From: Blastomonas fulva
GTDB taxonomy: Bacteria > Pseudomonadota > Alphaproteobacteria > Sphingomonadales > Sphingomonadaceae
Assembly (NCBI RefSeq): GCF_003431825.1
Contig: NZ_CP020083.1
Coordinates: 372,001-436,000 of the forward strand
Direction of reading: 5' to 3'
Length of the DNA stretch: 64,000 bases
Shown: positions 39,763-50,539 of the stretch, in pieces
Position numbering within the stretch: the stretch's first letter is position 1
Layout of the letters: every line of letters starts with the position of its first letter
Notes under the pieces: model-generated
What the model saw: the letters and a program-made list of their open reading frames with translations, nothing else
What the model was told of the DNA's origin: nothing
Databases searched by the model: none
Made by a program: the position numbers and the translations under genes

Positions 39763-41988
39763 ATGAGCGAGACCCAGACAGCACCCGTGGCAACCATCAC
39801 CCCGCAGATCGTCGCCGAACATGGCCTCAAGCCGGACGAATATGAGCGGATCCTTGCCGCTCTGGGGCGTGAGCCCAATCTGGTCGAGCTCGGCATCTTC
39901 TCGGTGATGTGGTCCGAGCATTGCAGCTACAAGAGCTCGCGCGTGCACCTGAAGACCTTGCCCACCACCGGACCGCAGGTGATCTGCGGACCCGGCGAGA
40001 ATGCGGGCGTGGTCGATATCGGCCCCGGCGCGGACGGCAAGCCACTCGCGGCGATCTTCAAGATGGAGAGCCACAACCACCCCAGCTATATCGAGCCCTA
40101 TCAAGGTGCTGCGACCGGTGTGGGCGGCATCCTGCGCGATGTGTTCACCATGGGCGCACGGCCCGTAGCGCTGATGAACGCGTTGCGCTTCGGGCGGCCC
40201 GATCACCCCAAGATGAAGCATCTGGTGCAGGGCGTGGTTGCAGGTATCGGCGGCTACGGCAACTGCGTCGGCGTCCCCACCGTGGGCGGCGAAACCAATT
40301 TCGACCCGGCCTATGACGGCAACATCCTGGTCAACGCGATGGCCGTGGGCATCGCCGAGCAGGACAAGATTTTCTACAGCGCAGCATCGGGCGCGGGCAA
40401 TTCCATCGTCTATGTCGGCTCCAAGACCGGCCGCGACGGCATCCACGGCGCGACCATGGCTTCGGCCGAGTTCGGCGAGGACAGCGAAGAAAAGCGCCCC
40501 ACCGTGCAGGTCGGCGATCCGTTCACCGAAAAGCTGCTGATCGAGGCCTGCCTCGAGCTGATGGCATCGGACGCGATCGTCGCGATCCAGGACATGGGCG
40601 CAGCGGGCCTCACCTCTTCCAGCGTAGAAATGGCGAGCAAGGGCGGCGTCGGCATCGAGCTGATCCTCGACAACGTGCCGCAGCGCGAAACCAACATGAC
40701 GGCGTACGAGATGATGCTGTCGGAATCGCAGGAGCGCATGCTGATGGTGCTCAAGCCCGGCCGCGAGGATTTTGCGCAGGCGATCTTCCGCAAATGGGAG
40801 CTTGATTTCGCGGTGATCGGCCATGTCACCGAGACCGGACACATGGTGCTCAAGCACAAGGGCGAGACGGTGTGCGACATTCCGCTCGGCCCGCTCGCCG
40901 ACGATGCGCCTGCCTATAACCGGCCCTATGTCACGACCGCCCCGCCCAAGGCGCTCACCAACGTGCCCAAGAGCGACGATCTGGCCGCAGACCTGACCGC
41001 GCTGATGGCGTCTCCTGCGCTCGCCAGCCGCAGCTGGATCTGGCAGCAGTACGATCACATGGTGATGGCCGACACGGTGCAGATCCCCGGTGGCGATGCC
41101 GGCGTGGTCCGCATCCACGGTACCAACCGTGGCCTTGCGATCACCACCGATTGCACCCCGCGCTATTGCTTTGCCGATCCGTTCGAGGGCGGCAAGCAGG
41201 CGATCGCAGAATGCTATCGCAACCTTGTCAGCACCGGCGCGCGCCCGCTGGCGACCACCGACTGCATGAACTTCGGCAATCCCGAGCGGCCCGAGATCAT
41301 GGGCCAGTTCGTCGGCTGCATCGAGGGCATGGGCAAGGCCTGCCAGGCGCTCGACATGCCGATCGTCAGCGGCAATGTCAGCCTCTACAACGAGACCACC
41401 GGCCCCGACGGCATCGCCCGCGCCATCCTGCCGACGCCTGCGATCGGCGCAATCGGCCTGATCGACGATCTGGCGACGATGACCACGCTGGCGTTCAAGT
41501 CAGCGGATGAGGCGATCATCCTCATCGGCGGCAATGACGCGCACGAGCTTGGCCAGACGCTGTGGCTCGACGTGCTCCATGGCCGCCTCGAAGGTGCGCC
41601 GCCTCAGGTCGATCTGCAGGCAGAGCTGGCGGCGGGCGGTGTCATCGCCGGGTTGATTGCCAGCGGTACGGTCAGCGCGGTGCACGACTGCTCGGACGGC
41701 GGCCTGGGCGTCGCGCTGGCCGAAATGGCACTGGCATCGGACATCGGCGCGATGCTGAACGCCGAAGGCGGCGCAGGGTTCTGGTTCGGCGAAGGCCAGG
41801 CGCGCTATGTCGTCACCGCAGGCGATGCCGATGCAGTGCTGGCGGCGGCGAAGGTAGCAGGCGTAAACGCTGCCGTGATCGGCACGACCGGCGGCGATGC
41901 CATTGCGTTTGGCAAGGGCAACAGCGTCGCCATCGCCGACCTGCGCGATGCCAATCACGCGTTCTTCAAGGACTGGATGGAAGGCTAA
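39763..41988 (+). CDS. purL: Phosphoribosylformylglycinamidine synthase, PurL subunit
   Basis: 741 residues from ATG 39763, the size of small PurL as opposed to the 1300-residue fused form. Motifs are [39 protein letters not shown] and [11 protein letters not shown]. It converts FGAR to FGAM in purine synthesis, with PurS and PurQ, which are not in the window. GCGGGGCC precedes the ATG. It stands alone between the VapBC module and the DUF3052 gene. Confidence 0.96.
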   Translation: MSETQTAPVATITPQIVAEHGLKPDEYERILAALGREPNLVELGIFSVMWSEHCSYKSSRVHLKTLPTTGPQVICGPGENAGVVDIGPGADGKPLAAIFKMESHNHPSYIEPYQGAATGVGGILRDVFTMGARPVALMNALRFGRPDHPKMKHLVQGVVAGIGGYGNCVGVPTVGGETNFDPAYDGNILVNAMAVGIAEQDKIFYSAASGAGNSIVYVGSKTGRDGIHGATMASAEFGEDSEEKRPTVQVGDPFTEKLLIEACLELMASDAIVAIQDMGAAGLTSSSVEMASKGGVGIELILDNVPQRETNMTAYEMMLSESQERMLMVLKPGREDFAQAIFRKWELDFAVIGHVTETGHMVLKHKGETVCDIPLGPLADDAPAYNRPYVTTAPPKALTNVPKSDDLAADLTALMASPALASRSWIWQQYDHMVMADTVQIPGGDAGVVRIHGTNRGLAITTDCTPRYCFADPFEGGKQAIAECYRNLVSTGARPLATTDCMNFGNPERPEIMGQFVGCIEGMGKACQALDMPIVSGNVSLYNETTGPDGIARAILPTPAIGAIGLIDDLATMTTLAFKSADEAIILIGGNDAHELGQTLWLDVLHGRLEGAPPQVDLQAELAAGGVIAGLIASGTVSAVHDCSDGGLGVALAEMALASDIGAMLNAEGGAGFWFGEGQARYVVTAGDADAVLAAAKVAGVNAAVIGTTGGDAIAFGKGNSVAIADLRDANHAFFKDWMEG

Positions 41989-42144
41989 GGTTCGCGCGAG
42001 CGTCCCTTCATGTCGCTCGGGAGCGCGGAGAGGTTAGCGAGGGATTTTCGGTAAGCTTGTACTCCCGGACCGTTTTTCCTGAGCGAAGTCGAGGGACGCA
42101 TGCGCTTTGGTTAGCGTCAGCTCACGGCAAAAAGGTTGGCGTTC

Positions 42145-42552
42145 ATGACGACAGGGTATTCCGGCACGCCTTTAGCGCGCAAACTGGGACTGAAATCGGG
42201 CATGCCGGTGTGGTTCGATGCCATGCCTCAAGCCGTACGGACCGAGATTGACGCTGAGGTCGAAGGTATTGTGCCCGTCGCCTCCCCTGATGAGGGTTTT
42301 GCTGCCGCACATCTTTTCACCACCGAGCGCGCGGTGCTGGAGCGCGAGCTCCCAGTCCTGATGGCCGCGATGGACCGCGATGGCTTCATCTGGGTCAGCT
42401 GGCCCAAAAAGGCATCCAAGGTGCCCACCGACATTACAGAGGACACCATTCGCGAGATCGCGCTGCCGATCGGGCTGGTCGATGTGAAGGTGTGTGCGGT
42501 CGACACCATCTGGTCCGGCCTCAAACTGATGATCCGCAAGGAATTGAGATGA
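42145..42552 (+). CDS. DUF3052 protein
   Basis: 135 residues starting MTTGYSGTPLARKLGLKSGM, the characteristic DUF3052 beginning, with FIWVSWPKKASKVPTDITE in the middle. AAAAGG lies nine bases before ATG 42145. The function is unknown; the family is annotated as a small cytosolic protein. Its stop overlaps the ATG of the S1/P1 nuclease gene (ATGA), so the two are translated together. Confidence 0.8.
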   Translation: MTTGYSGTPLARKLGLKSGMPVWFDAMPQAVRTEIDAEVEGIVPVASPDEGFAAAHLFTTERAVLERELPVLMAAMDRDGFIWVSWPKKASKVPTDITEDTIREIALPIGLVDVKVCAVDTIWSGLKLMIRKELR

Positions 42553-43400
42553 CGATGCGCGTTTTTGCGGCATGGCTGGCGCTGCTGCTCGCCCTGCCCA
42601 CCCCCGCTCTGGCCTGGGGCGACTATGGCCACCGCACGATCGCCCAGATCGCCGAGGCCAACATTTCGCCCAAGGCAAAGGCGCGAATGAATGCGCTGTT
42701 CCGTGCCGAAAAGCTGCTGGCGACGCCGGATTGCCCGCTGCGCAACATCGGCGATGCCAGCGTCTGGGCGGACTGCGTCCGGCGCGACGATCTGCGCTGG
42801 GGCTACACCGCGCCGTGGCACTATATCAACATGGACATCTGCAAGCCGTTCGACATCAAGGCGAATTGCGCCAACGGCAACTGCGTCGGGGCGCAGGTGG
42901 CGCGCAACGAAAAGCTGCTTGCCGACAAGCGCCTGCCCGCGCATGTCCGGCTCGAGGCACTGGCGTGGCTGGTTCACACCATGGGCGACATGCACCAGCC
43001 GATGCACGGCGGCGACCGCGGTGACCTTGGCGGCAACCGGGTGAGCGCGGCCTACGGAATCGTCGAGGGTCGGATGAACCTGCACCGGCTGTGGGACACG
43101 CCGGTTGCCGAACGCGCGATCACCCAAGGCGAACCGATGGTGCGGCGCTATGCCGCCACCGAACGCAGCCCCTTTCTTACCGGGACGGTCGAGGACTGGG
43201 CGCTCGAAAGCTGGAGCATCGCGCGCGATATTGCCTATCCCACCGCGCAGCACGGCCCGGCCTGCGGCCCCGCGCTCAAGCCCGGCGAGCGCGCTCGGCA
43301 TGACGACAGCGACATCGAAACGCTCATTCCCGTCGTGCGCCAGCAGGTGCTGCGCGCCGGGCTGCGACTGGCCGATGCGCTGGAGCGCGCGCTGGGCTGA
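42549..43400 (+). CDS. S1/P1-type secreted nuclease
   Basis: About 283 residues with a signal peptide ending PALA before WGDYGHRTIAQIAE. A mature N-terminal Trp, followed by GDYGH, is the hallmark of zinc-dependent S1/P1 nucleases, where the Trp amino group binds zinc. Further zinc ligands lie in WHYINMD, LAWLVHTMGDMHQPMH, GDLGGN and NLHRLWD. It cleaves single-stranded DNA and RNA outside the cytoplasm, probably for nucleotide scavenging. It overlaps the DUF3052 gene; ATG 42555 is an alternative start. Confidence 0.92.
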   Translation: MTMRVFAAWLALLLALPTPALAWGDYGHRTIAQIAEANISPKAKARMNALFRAEKLLATPDCPLRNIGDASVWADCVRRDDLRWGYTAPWHYINMDICKPFDIKANCANGNCVGAQVARNEKLLADKRLPAHVRLEALAWLVHTMGDMHQPMHGGDRGDLGGNRVSAAYGIVEGRMNLHRLWDTPVAERAITQGEPMVRRYAATERSPFLTGTVEDWALESWSIARDIAYPTAQHGPACGPALKPGERARHDDSDIETLIPVVRQQVLRAGLRLADALERALG

Positions 43401-43452
43401 CACGATGATTTTGCACCCGAAACCCTAGCGGCAGCCGCCCGACGACAAGTCT

Positions 43453-43476
43453 TGCAATCGTTTGCATTGGATTGCA
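43453..43476. promoter_or_regulatory. Inverted repeat upstream of zwf
   Basis: TGCAATC (43453-43459) and GATTGCA (43470-43476) form a perfect 7-bp inverted repeat with a 10-bp spacer that itself contains TTGCATT. It lies 97 bp before the zwf ATG, close to a possible TATAC -10 element. It is a plausible operator for a sugar-responsive repressor of the ED operon. It does not match the HexR consensus. Confidence 0.45.
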
Positions 43477-43572
43477 TAGCTATACATCCGCAACAGCGGT
43501 GGACAGGCAGGCAGGCCATCCTTAACACGGGCCCGCAAGGCAGCCGCCAAGACTGATGGATAGGGAAAACTG

Positions 43573-45021
43573 ATGGCCAATGCGCAATCCCGGACGTTGC
43601 TGCTCTTCGGCGCGACGGGCGATCTGTCCAAGCGGATGCTGCTGCCCTCGCTGTTCGTGCTCCACGCCGACGGCCTGATTGCACCCGATCTCAAGATCAT
43701 GGGCACCGCACGCAGCGCGCTGGATGATGCCGCGTTTCGCGAAATGGTTGGCGAAGCGCTGAGCGAATTTCTGCCCGAACCGCGCAAGGACGATGCGCTG
43801 ATCGCCAGCTTCCTCGAGCGGATCAGCTACCAGCCGCTCGATGCCTCGACGGTCGAAGGCTTCGCCGCACTTGCAGAGCGCCTCGGCGACATTTCGGGCG
43901 GCATGTCGATCTTCCTCTCGACCGCGCCGTTCCTGTTCAAGCCGACGATTCAGGGGCTGAAATCCGCAGGTCTTGCAGGCGAAATGGTCCGCATCGGGCT
44001 CGAAAAGCCTTTGGGTAACGATCTGGCCTCATCGTGCGCGATCAACGATGCGGTCGCCGACGCCTTCCCCGAAAGCCGCACCTTCCGGATCGACCATTAT
44101 CTTGGCAAGGAAACCGTGCAGAACCTGATGGCGCTGCGCTTTGCCAACATGATGTTCGAGCCGCTGTGGAACGCCAACGGCATCGAGCACATCCAGATCA
44201 CCGTCTCGGAAACCGTGGGGCTTGAGGGCCGTCACGGCTTTTACGAGGACACCGGCGCGCTGCGCGACATGGTGCAGAACCACATGCTGCAATTGCTCGC
44301 GCTGATCGCGATGGAACCCCCTGCCGAGTTCGACGCGACCTCGATCCGCGACGAGAAGGTCAAGGTGCTGCGCTCGCTGCGCCCGGTCGCGCCAAACGAG
44401 ACGGTGCGCGGCCAGTACGGCGAAGGCGCGGTGGGTGGCAAATCGGTGCATTCCTATGCCGACGATCTGGGCAAGCCATCGGGAACCGAGACCTTCGTGG
44501 CGATCAAGGCGCATGTCGATAACTGGCGCTGGCAGGGCGTGCCGTTCTATCTGCGCACCGGCAAAAGGCTGTCCGAACGCCGCAGCGAAATCGTCATCCA
44601 GTTCAAGCCGGTACCGCACAACATCTTCGCCCAGCGCGGCGGCAAGCTGTCGGCCAACCGGCTGGTGATCCGGCTGCAGCCCGAGGAATATGTCCGCCTG
44701 CTGGTGATGGCCAAGGAGCCGGGACTTGACCGGGGTGGCCTTACCCTGCGCGAGGTGCCGCTCGACCTGTCGCTGACCGATGCCTTCTCCAAGTCGCAAC
44801 GCCGGATCGCCTATGAGCGTTTGCTGCTTGACCTCATCGACGGCGAGCCGACGCTGTTCGTCCGCCGCGACGAGGTGGAAGCACAGTGGCGCTGGGTGGA
44901 TGCCATCCGCAAGACCTGGGCGGACAACGCCATCGAACCGAAAAATTATGGTTCGGGCAGCTGGGGGCCGAGTGCGGCCATCGCGCTGACCGAACGCGAC
45001 GGAGTAAGCTGGAATGACTGA
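43573..45021 (+). CDS. zwf: Glucose-6-phosphate 1-dehydrogenase
   Basis: 482 residues. The N-terminal NADP-binding motif is GATGDLSKR, and the substrate-binding RIDHYLGKE carries the catalytic Asp-His region. PFYLRTGKRLSER is also conserved. It oxidises glucose 6-phosphate to 6-phosphogluconolactone and is the entry point of the Entner-Doudoroff pathway. AGGGAAA precedes the ATG. It overlaps pgl by 8 bp and heads zwf-pgl-edd-glk-eda. Confidence 0.97.
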   Translation: MANAQSRTLLLFGATGDLSKRMLLPSLFVLHADGLIAPDLKIMGTARSALDDAAFREMVGEALSEFLPEPRKDDALIASFLERISYQPLDASTVEGFAALAERLGDISGGMSIFLSTAPFLFKPTIQGLKSAGLAGEMVRIGLEKPLGNDLASSCAINDAVADAFPESRTFRIDHYLGKETVQNLMALRFANMMFEPLWNANGIEHIQITVSETVGLEGRHGFYEDTGALRDMVQNHMLQLLALIAMEPPAEFDATSIRDEKVKVLRSLRPVAPNETVRGQYGEGAVGGKSVHSYADDLGKPSGTETFVAIKAHVDNWRWQGVPFYLRTGKRLSERRSEIVIQFKPVPHNIFAQRGGKLSANRLVIRLQPEEYVRLLVMAKEPGLDRGGLTLREVPLDLSLTDAFSKSQRRIAYERLLLDLIDGEPTLFVRRDEVEAQWRWVDAIRKTWADNAIEPKNYGSGSWGPSAAIALTERDGVSWND

Positions 45022-45718
45022 GATTGAGTGGTGGGAATATGACGATGCCGCCGAAATGGCGGGCGCGCTGGCTGGCGACATCGGCTTCATCATCGAAAGC
45101 GCGATCGATGCGCGCGGCAGCGCGGTGATCGCGCTGGCAGGCGGCAGCACGCCGCTGGCCGCCTATGCCAAGCTTGCCGAGGCCAAGCTTAACTGGAAGA
45201 AGGTCACCATCATCCCGACCGATGACCGCATCGTGCCGATGGGCGATGCTCTGTCCAACGTGACGATGCTCGCCAAGACCTTCCTGCCCAAGGGCGCGCG
45301 CGTGATCCCGATCATCAGCGAAGCCGCCAGCGACTACAAGGCGTGCGGCAACGCCGCCAATGCCCGGCTCGCCGATTTCCACTGGCCGCTGGATCTGTGC
45401 CTGCTGGGCATGGGCGCGGACGGACACACCGCATCAATCTTCCCCGGCCCCGATCTGGAAGAGGCGCTGAGCGCGCCCGCCGACCGCCGCGCTTTGGGCG
45501 TTATGCCCGATCCGCTGCCCAAGGATGCACCGGTGGCACGCGTCACCCTGTCGCTTCCCGCTATCGCCTCTGCGCGCGCGCTGATGATCGCGGTCACTGG
45601 CAAGGACAAGAAGAAGGTGCTCGAAACCGCGATCAAGCAGGGCGAGGCTTCAGCCTATCCGATCGGCAAGGTGCTCGCTGCGGTCGAGCTGCCGGTCGAC
45701 ATCCACTGGGCCGGCTGA
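45014..45718 (+). CDS. pgl: 6-phosphogluconolactonase
   Basis: 234 residues of the DevB/Pgl family: [37 protein letters not shown] and the C-terminal PVDIHWAG. It hydrolyses 6-phosphogluconolactone to 6-phosphogluconate. It starts inside the zwf 3' end (8-bp overlap), so it is translationally coupled and made together with Zwf. Confidence 0.94.
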   Translation: MTEIEWWEYDDAAEMAGALAGDIGFIIESAIDARGSAVIALAGGSTPLAAYAKLAEAKLNWKKVTIIPTDDRIVPMGDALSNVTMLAKTFLPKGARVIPIISEAASDYKACGNAANARLADFHWPLDLCLLGMGADGHTASIFPGPDLEEALSAPADRRALGVMPDPLPKDAPVARVTLSLPAIASARALMIAVTGKDKKKVLETAIKQGEASAYPIGKVLAAVELPVDIHWAG

Positions 45719-45755
45719 GCCCGGCCACCCGCCCCCCAACGAAAACGAGAATGCC

Positions 45756-47582
45756 ATGACCACCCTCCACCCCGAGCTTGAACGGATCACCCAGCGGATC
45801 ATCGAACGCTCGAGGCCCAGGCGTCAGGCGTATCTCGATTTCATCGCGCGCGAACGCGACAAGGGCGTGCACCGGCCGACATTGTCGTGCGGCAATCTGG
45901 CGCATGGCTTTGCCGCGTCGGGCGAGGACAAGCCCGCGATCCGATCGGGCAAGGCGATGAACATCGGCATCGTCACCGCGTACAACGACATGCTCTCGGC
46001 GCATCAGCCCTATGGCCGCTACCCCGAGCAGATCAAGATATTCGCCCGCGAAGTGGGGGCAACAGCGCAGGTCGCTGGCGGGGTCCCTGCGATGTGCGAC
46101 GGCGTGACCCAGGGCCAGCTCGGCATGGAGCTGTCGCTGTTCAGCCGCGACAACATCGCCATGGGAAGCGCGATTGCAATGAGTCACGGCATGTTCGAAG
46201 GCGCGCTGTTGCTGGGAATCTGCGACAAGATCGTCCCCGGGCTGTTCATCGCAGCGGCGCGGTTTGGCCATATCCCGGCGATCCTCGTGCCCGCAGGCCC
46301 GATGCCCTCGGGCCTCGCCAACAAGGAAAAGCAGCGCGTCCGCCAGCTCTATGCCGAGGGCAAGGTCGGGCGCGAGGAACTGCTTGAGGCAGAAGCTGCA
46401 AGCTATCACGGCGCAGGCACCTGCACCTTCTATGGCACCGCCAATTCCAACCAGATGATGATGGAAATGATGGGGCTGCATATCCCCGCATCCGCCTTCA
46501 TCAACCCCGGCACCAAGCTGCGGCAGGAACTGACCCGCGCCGCGACCCACCGTGTCGCGGAGATCGGCTGGGATGGCGATGATTACCGCCCGTTCGGCCA
46601 TTGCGTCGATGAAAAGGCGATCATCAACGCCTGCATCGGCCTGCTCGCCACCGGCGGATCGACCAACCACGCGATCCACCTGCCCGCGATGGCGCGCGCC
46701 GCAGGCATCCATATCGACTGGCACGATCTCAGCGAACTGTCTGCGATCATTCCCTTGCTTTCGCGCGTCTACCCCAATGGATCGGGCGACGTGAACCATT
46801 TCCATGCCGCCGGCGGCATCGGCTTCATCATCCGTGAGCTGGCGGCCAACGGCCTGCTGCACACCGACATCATGACCGTCGCTGGCGGCACCCTGCTCGA
46901 TTATGCAGTGGAGCCGGTGCTCGACGATGCCGACACGCTGGCGTTCGCCCCCGCGCCCGAAGTGTCGCGCGACGACAGCATGCTGCGCCCGGTCGCAACC
47001 GCGTTCCAGGCCGATGGCGGGATGCGGCTGGTCGAGGGCAATCTGGGGCGTGGCATCGTCAAGACCAGCGCGGTGGACCCGGCGCGGTGGGTGATCGAGG
47101 CGCCCGCACGGGTCTTCGACGATCAGGACGCGGTGATCGCGGCATTCAAGGCGGGTGAGCTCGACCACGACGTGGTGGTGGTCGTCCGCTTCCAGGGCCC
47201 GCGCGCCAACGGCATGCCCGAGTTGCACAAGCTTACCCCCTCGCTGGGGGTGCTCCAGGATCGCGGGTACAAGGTGGCCTTGGTCACCGATGGCCGGATG
47301 TCGGGCGCTTCGGGCAAGGTGCCTGCAGCAATCCATCTGTGGCCCGAGGCCTGCGACGGCGGCCCGCTCGCGCGGATCAGGAATGGTGATGTGGTCAGGC
47401 TGGATGCGGTCGCGGGCACGATCAGCGTGATGGTCGACAGCACCGACTGGGAATCGCGCCCCACCGCCACCCAGCCCGCCCAGCCCATGGGCACGGGCCG
47501 CGAGCTGTTCGCGATGATGCGTGCCACCAGCGACAATGCCGAAGCCGGCGCGTCCGCGATGCTGGCGATGGCGGGATTGTGA
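45756..47582 (+). CDS. edd: Phosphogluconate dehydratase
   Basis: 608 residues of the IlvD/Edd family. Conserved features are the Cys of [11 protein letters not shown] and of GICDKIVPG (cluster ligands), the [14 protein letters not shown] motif and [17 protein letters not shown] near the end. It dehydrates 6-phosphogluconate to 2-keto-3-deoxy-6-phosphogluconate. It follows pgl by 37 bp. A REP-like pair separates it from glk. Confidence 0.96.
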   Translation: MTTLHPELERITQRIIERSRPRRQAYLDFIARERDKGVHRPTLSCGNLAHGFAASGEDKPAIRSGKAMNIGIVTAYNDMLSAHQPYGRYPEQIKIFAREVGATAQVAGGVPAMCDGVTQGQLGMELSLFSRDNIAMGSAIAMSHGMFEGALLLGICDKIVPGLFIAAARFGHIPAILVPAGPMPSGLANKEKQRVRQLYAEGKVGREELLEAEAASYHGAGTCTFYGTANSNQMMMEMMGLHIPASAFINPGTKLRQELTRAATHRVAEIGWDGDDYRPFGHCVDEKAIINACIGLLATGGSTNHAIHLPAMARAAGIHIDWHDLSELSAIIPLLSRVYPNGSGDVNHFHAAGGIGFIIRELAANGLLHTDIMTVAGGTLLDYAVEPVLDDADTLAFAPAPEVSRDDSMLRPVATAFQADGGMRLVEGNLGRGIVKTSAVDPARWVIEAPARVFDDQDAVIAAFKAGELDHDVVVVVRFQGPRANGMPELHKLTPSLGVLQDRGYKVALVTDGRMSGASGKVPAAIHLWPEACDGGPLARIRNGDVVRLDAVAGTISVMVDSTDWESRPTATQPAQPMGTGRELFAMMRATSDNAEAGASAMLAMAGL

Positions 47583-47600
47583 TGATGGTTCGCGCACTTC

Positions 47601-47683
47601 CGTCATTCCCGCGAACGCGGGAATCCCGCTATGTCGCAACGGTGGCGCAGAGAAGCGGGATCCCCGCGTTCGCGGGGATGACG
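47601..47683. repeat. Inverted pair of REP-like palindromes inside the ED operon
   Basis: The left arm begins CGTCATTCCCGCGAACGCGG (47601) and the right arm ends GCGTTCGCGGGGATGACG (47683), in inverted orientation. It lies between edd and glk, so it may act as a partial terminator or an RNA-stability element that lowers glk-eda relative to zwf-pgl-edd. Confidence 0.85.
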
Positions 47684-47710
47684 TTGAAGATGGTATCAGG
47701 ACGCTAAGCC

Positions 47711-48679
47711 ATGCAGATCGTCACAGCCGATATCGGTGGCACCCATGCACGCTTTGCGCTCGCGACCATCGAGGATGGCCGCGTCACCCATCTGGGCGAG
47801 CCAGTCACGCTCAAATGCGCCGAATACGCCAGCCTGCAGACCGCGTGGGAGGCATTTGGGGAAGCGATCGGGGAAACACTGCCGCGTGCCGCAGCGATTG
47901 CGCTCGCCACCCCGATCCGCGGCGACGTGCTCAAGATGACCAACAACCCGTGGGTCATCCGCCCGGCGCTGATCTGCGAAAAGCTGCACGTCGATTCCTA
48001 CACTCTGGTCAACGATTTCGGCGCGGTCGCGCATGCCGTGCAGCACTGCGATGCCGCCAGTTTCTCGCACCTGTGCGGGCCGCAAGGTGACCTGCCCGAA
48101 ACCGGCGTCATCACCGTCATCGGCCCCGGCACCGGGCTGGGTGTCGCCTATGTCGTGCGCGGGCCCGATGGCTATCGTGCGATCGAGACCGAGGGCGGGC
48201 ATATCGATTATTCCCCACTCGACACCACCGAAGACGCGATCCTCACCCGCCTGCGCCGCCAGCACCGCCGCGTATCGGTGGAACGCGTATGCTCGGGCCC
48301 CGGCCTGGCCGCGATCTACGAGACATTGGCCAGCATCGAGGGCCGCGCCGTCGTCAGCATGGAAGACAAGGTGCTGTGGCAGCTCGCGCTCTCGGGCGAG
48401 GACAGCCTCGCAGCCGCCGCATTCGACCGCTTCTGCCTTAGCCTTGGTGCTGCGGCGGGTGATTTTGCGCTGGCGCAGGGCGCGGGCGCAGTGGTAATCG
48501 CCGGCGGGCTTGGTCAACGGATCGCGTCGCGCCTGCCGCAATCGGGCTTCGAGGAGCGTTTTCTCGCCAAAGGCCGCTTCCAGCGGCTGATGGAGACAAT
48601 CCCGGTCAAGCTGATCGACCATCCCCAGCCCGGCCTGTTCGGCGCCGCCGCTGCCTTTGTCCAGGAGAACCCCGTATGA
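47711..48679 (+). CDS. glk: Glucokinase
   Basis: 322 residues of the bacterial glucokinase family (E. coli Glk type). The phosphate-binding motif ADIGGTHARFA is at residues 6-16, the catalytic Asp is in LVNDFGAVA, and IGPGTGLGVAYV and ETEGGHIDY follow. It phosphorylates glucose with ATP, feeding zwf in the same operon. Its stop overlaps the eda start by four bases. Confidence 0.95.
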   Translation: MQIVTADIGGTHARFALATIEDGRVTHLGEPVTLKCAEYASLQTAWEAFGEAIGETLPRAAAIALATPIRGDVLKMTNNPWVIRPALICEKLHVDSYTLVNDFGAVAHAVQHCDAASFSHLCGPQGDLPETGVITVIGPGTGLGVAYVVRGPDGYRAIETEGGHIDYSPLDTTEDAILTRLRRQHRRVSVERVCSGPGLAAIYETLASIEGRAVVSMEDKVLWQLALSGEDSLAAAAFDRFCLSLGAAAGDFALAQGAGAVVIAGGLGQRIASRLPQSGFEERFLAKGRFQRLMETIPVKLIDHPQPGLFGAAAAFVQENPV

Positions 48680-49296
48680 CCGCAGACCGCACTATCGAGA
48701 CCATCATGCGGACTGCGCCGGTCATCCCGGTGATCGTGATCAACGACGTCGCCGATGCGGTACCGATGGCGCAAGCTTTGGTCGCAGGCGGTCTCAAGGT
48801 GCTCGAAGTCACGCTTCGCACTCCCGCCGCGCTCGAAGCGATCAGCCTGATGAAGCAGGTCGAAGGCGCCATCGTCGGCGCTGGAACGGTCATCGATCCC
48901 GCCACGCTCGATGCCGCGCTCAAGGCCGGGTCTGAGTTCATCGTTTCGCCGGGCCTCACCGACAGGCTCGGCAAGGCGGCGATCGAAAGCGGTATCCCGT
49001 TCCTTCCCGGCACCGCCAATGCCGGCGACATCATGCGCGGACTCGACATGGGGCTCACCCATTTCAAGTTCTTCCCCGCGATGGCGGCAGGCGGCATCCC
49101 GGCGTTGAAGGCGCTGAGTGCACCCTTCGGTCAGTGCAAGTTCTGCCCCACCGGCGGCGTGACTCTGGAGACTGCGGGCAACTGGCTCGCGCTCGATCCG
49201 GTGCTGTGCGTCGGCGGCAGCTGGATGATTCCGGCGGGGCCGCTGGATGCCTCGGCGATCCAGCGCAATGCCTCTGCCGCGCACGCGCTCGCCTAA
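48676..49296 (+). CDS. eda: 2-keto-3-deoxy-6-phosphogluconate aldolase
   Basis: 206 residues of the KDPG/KHG aldolase family. The catalytic Glu is in LKVLEVTLRTPAA, and the Schiff-base Lys is in LTHFKFFPA. IVGAGTVIDPA and FCPTGGV are also conserved. It cleaves KDPG to pyruvate and glyceraldehyde 3-phosphate, completing the Entner-Doudoroff pathway. It overlaps glk (ATGA) and is last in the operon. Confidence 0.96.
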   Translation: MTADRTIETIMRTAPVIPVIVINDVADAVPMAQALVAGGLKVLEVTLRTPAALEAISLMKQVEGAIVGAGTVIDPATLDAALKAGSEFIVSPGLTDRLGKAAIESGIPFLPGTANAGDIMRGLDMGLTHFKFFPAMAAGGIPALKALSAPFGQCKFCPTGGVTLETAGNWLALDPVLCVGGSWMIPAGPLDASAIQRNASAAHALA

Positions 49297-49312
49297 ATTA
49301 AATCAGCCTGAA

Positions 49313-50539
49313 TCAGACGAGCAGCTCGGGGGCCTTGCCATGGCCCAGAAAATCCGCCGGGCTCGCTGTCGCACCATAGGCTCCGGCACAGAACACCGCG
49401 ACCAGATCGCCGACCTGCGCCTCTGGCAGCAGCGCCTTGTCCGCCAGCCGGTCGAGCGGGGTACACAGGCAGCCCACGACATTGGCCTCTTCCGAGGCTT
49501 GCGCATCGAAGCGGCTGGCGATCGCCACCGGATAGTTGCGCCGCACCACGGTACCGAAATTGCCGCTGGCGGCGAGCTGGTGGTGCAATCCGCCATCGGT
49601 GACCAGATACAGCTCGCCGTGACTGGTCTTCTTGTCGACGATGCGGGTCAGGTACACGCCCGCCTCACCCACCAGCCAGCGGCCAAGCTCCATCGCGAAA
49701 TGGGTGTCGGCCAGCACCGGGGGCAGATCGGCGAACCGCTCGGCCAGCGCCGCGCCGACCTTGGCGATATCGACCGGCACATCGCCCGGGAAATAGGGAA
49801 TCCCCATGCCGCCGCCGAGGTTGAGATGCTCAGGGCTGTGCCCGACCGCGTCGGACAGCTGGGCTGCCAGATCGAGCGTCTTGCCCTGCGTCTCGATGAT
49901 CGCATCGGCATCGAGCGCCTGCGATCCGGCAAAGATGTGGAATCCGCGCCAATGCGCGCCCGCAGCCAGGATGTGCTGCACCAGCGCGGGCACCCGCTCA
50001 GCATCGATCCCGAACGGCTTGGCGCCGCCGCCCATCCGCATCCCCGATCCGCGCAGATCGAAGTCCGGGTTCACCCGCACCGCCAGCCGTGGCTGCACCC
50101 CGATACGTTCGCCGATCCCCAGCGCGCGATCCGCTTCGCCTTCGGACTCGAGGTTGAGCGTGACACCGGCGGCGATCGCCGCTTCCAGATCGCGGTCGCG
50201 CTTGCCGGGTCCGGCGAAGCTGATGTTGGCAGGGTCCATGCCCGCTGAAGTCGCGAGCTTAAGCTCACCTGCAGACGCGATGTCGATGCCATCCACCAGA
50301 GAGGCCATAAGCGCCAGCACCGGCGCAAACGGGTTGGCCTTCATCGCGTAATGGATCGAAAGCCGATCGGGCATCACGGCGCGCAGCGAGGCGACCCGCG
50401 CGCGCAGCATGTCCGACGAATACACGAAGCACGGCGTATCGCCCGCACGTTCGACCAGCTCGCTCGCCGCGATGCCCTGCACCGCCAGTTCGCCATCGAC
50501 GCTCGCAAAGCCAGCGGGAATCGGGCCCAAAGGCTTCAT
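49313..50539 (-). CDS. PLP-dependent decarboxylase, exosortase A system-associated (TIGR03099-like)
   Basis: 408 residues of the fold III ornithine/diaminopimelate decarboxylase family. The PLP Lys is in IHYAMKANPFAPV. The glycine-rich phosphate loop is LNLGGGMGIPYF, and the C-terminal AVFCAGAYGATASPADFLGH carries the usual Tyr-Gly. It differs from LysA and SpeA and lies with the acyl-CoA ligase (4-bp overlap), so it belongs to the subgroup linked to PEP-CTERM/exosortase and exopolysaccharide loci. The substrate is unproven. The stop faces that of eda. Confidence 0.88.
   Translation of the reverse strand: MKPLGPIPAGFASVDGELAVQGIAASELVERAGDTPCFVYSSDMLRARVASLRAVMPDRLSIHYAMKANPFAPVLALMASLVDGIDIASAGELKLATSAGMDPANISFAGPGKRDRDLEAAIAAGVTLNLESEGEADRALGIGERIGVQPRLAVRVNPDFDLRGSGMRMGGGAKPFGIDAERVPALVQHILAAGAHWRGFHIFAGSQALDADAIIETQGKTLDLAAQLSDAVGHSPEHLNLGGGMGIPYFPGDVPVDIAKVGAALAERFADLPPVLADTHFAMELGRWLVGEAGVYLTRIVDKKTSHGELYLVTDGGLHHQLAASGNFGTVVRRNYPVAIASRFDAQASEEANVVGCLCTPLDRLADKALLPEAQVGDLVAVFCAGAYGATASPADFLGHGKAPELLV

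Noticed and set aside
39538..41118. Long minus-strand frame opposite purL
   Set aside because: Antisense shadow of purL with no signal peptide, motif or ribosome-binding site.
45633..47639. Long minus-strand frame opposite edd
   Set aside because: Antisense shadow of edd with the same compositional bias. No independent evidence of coding.
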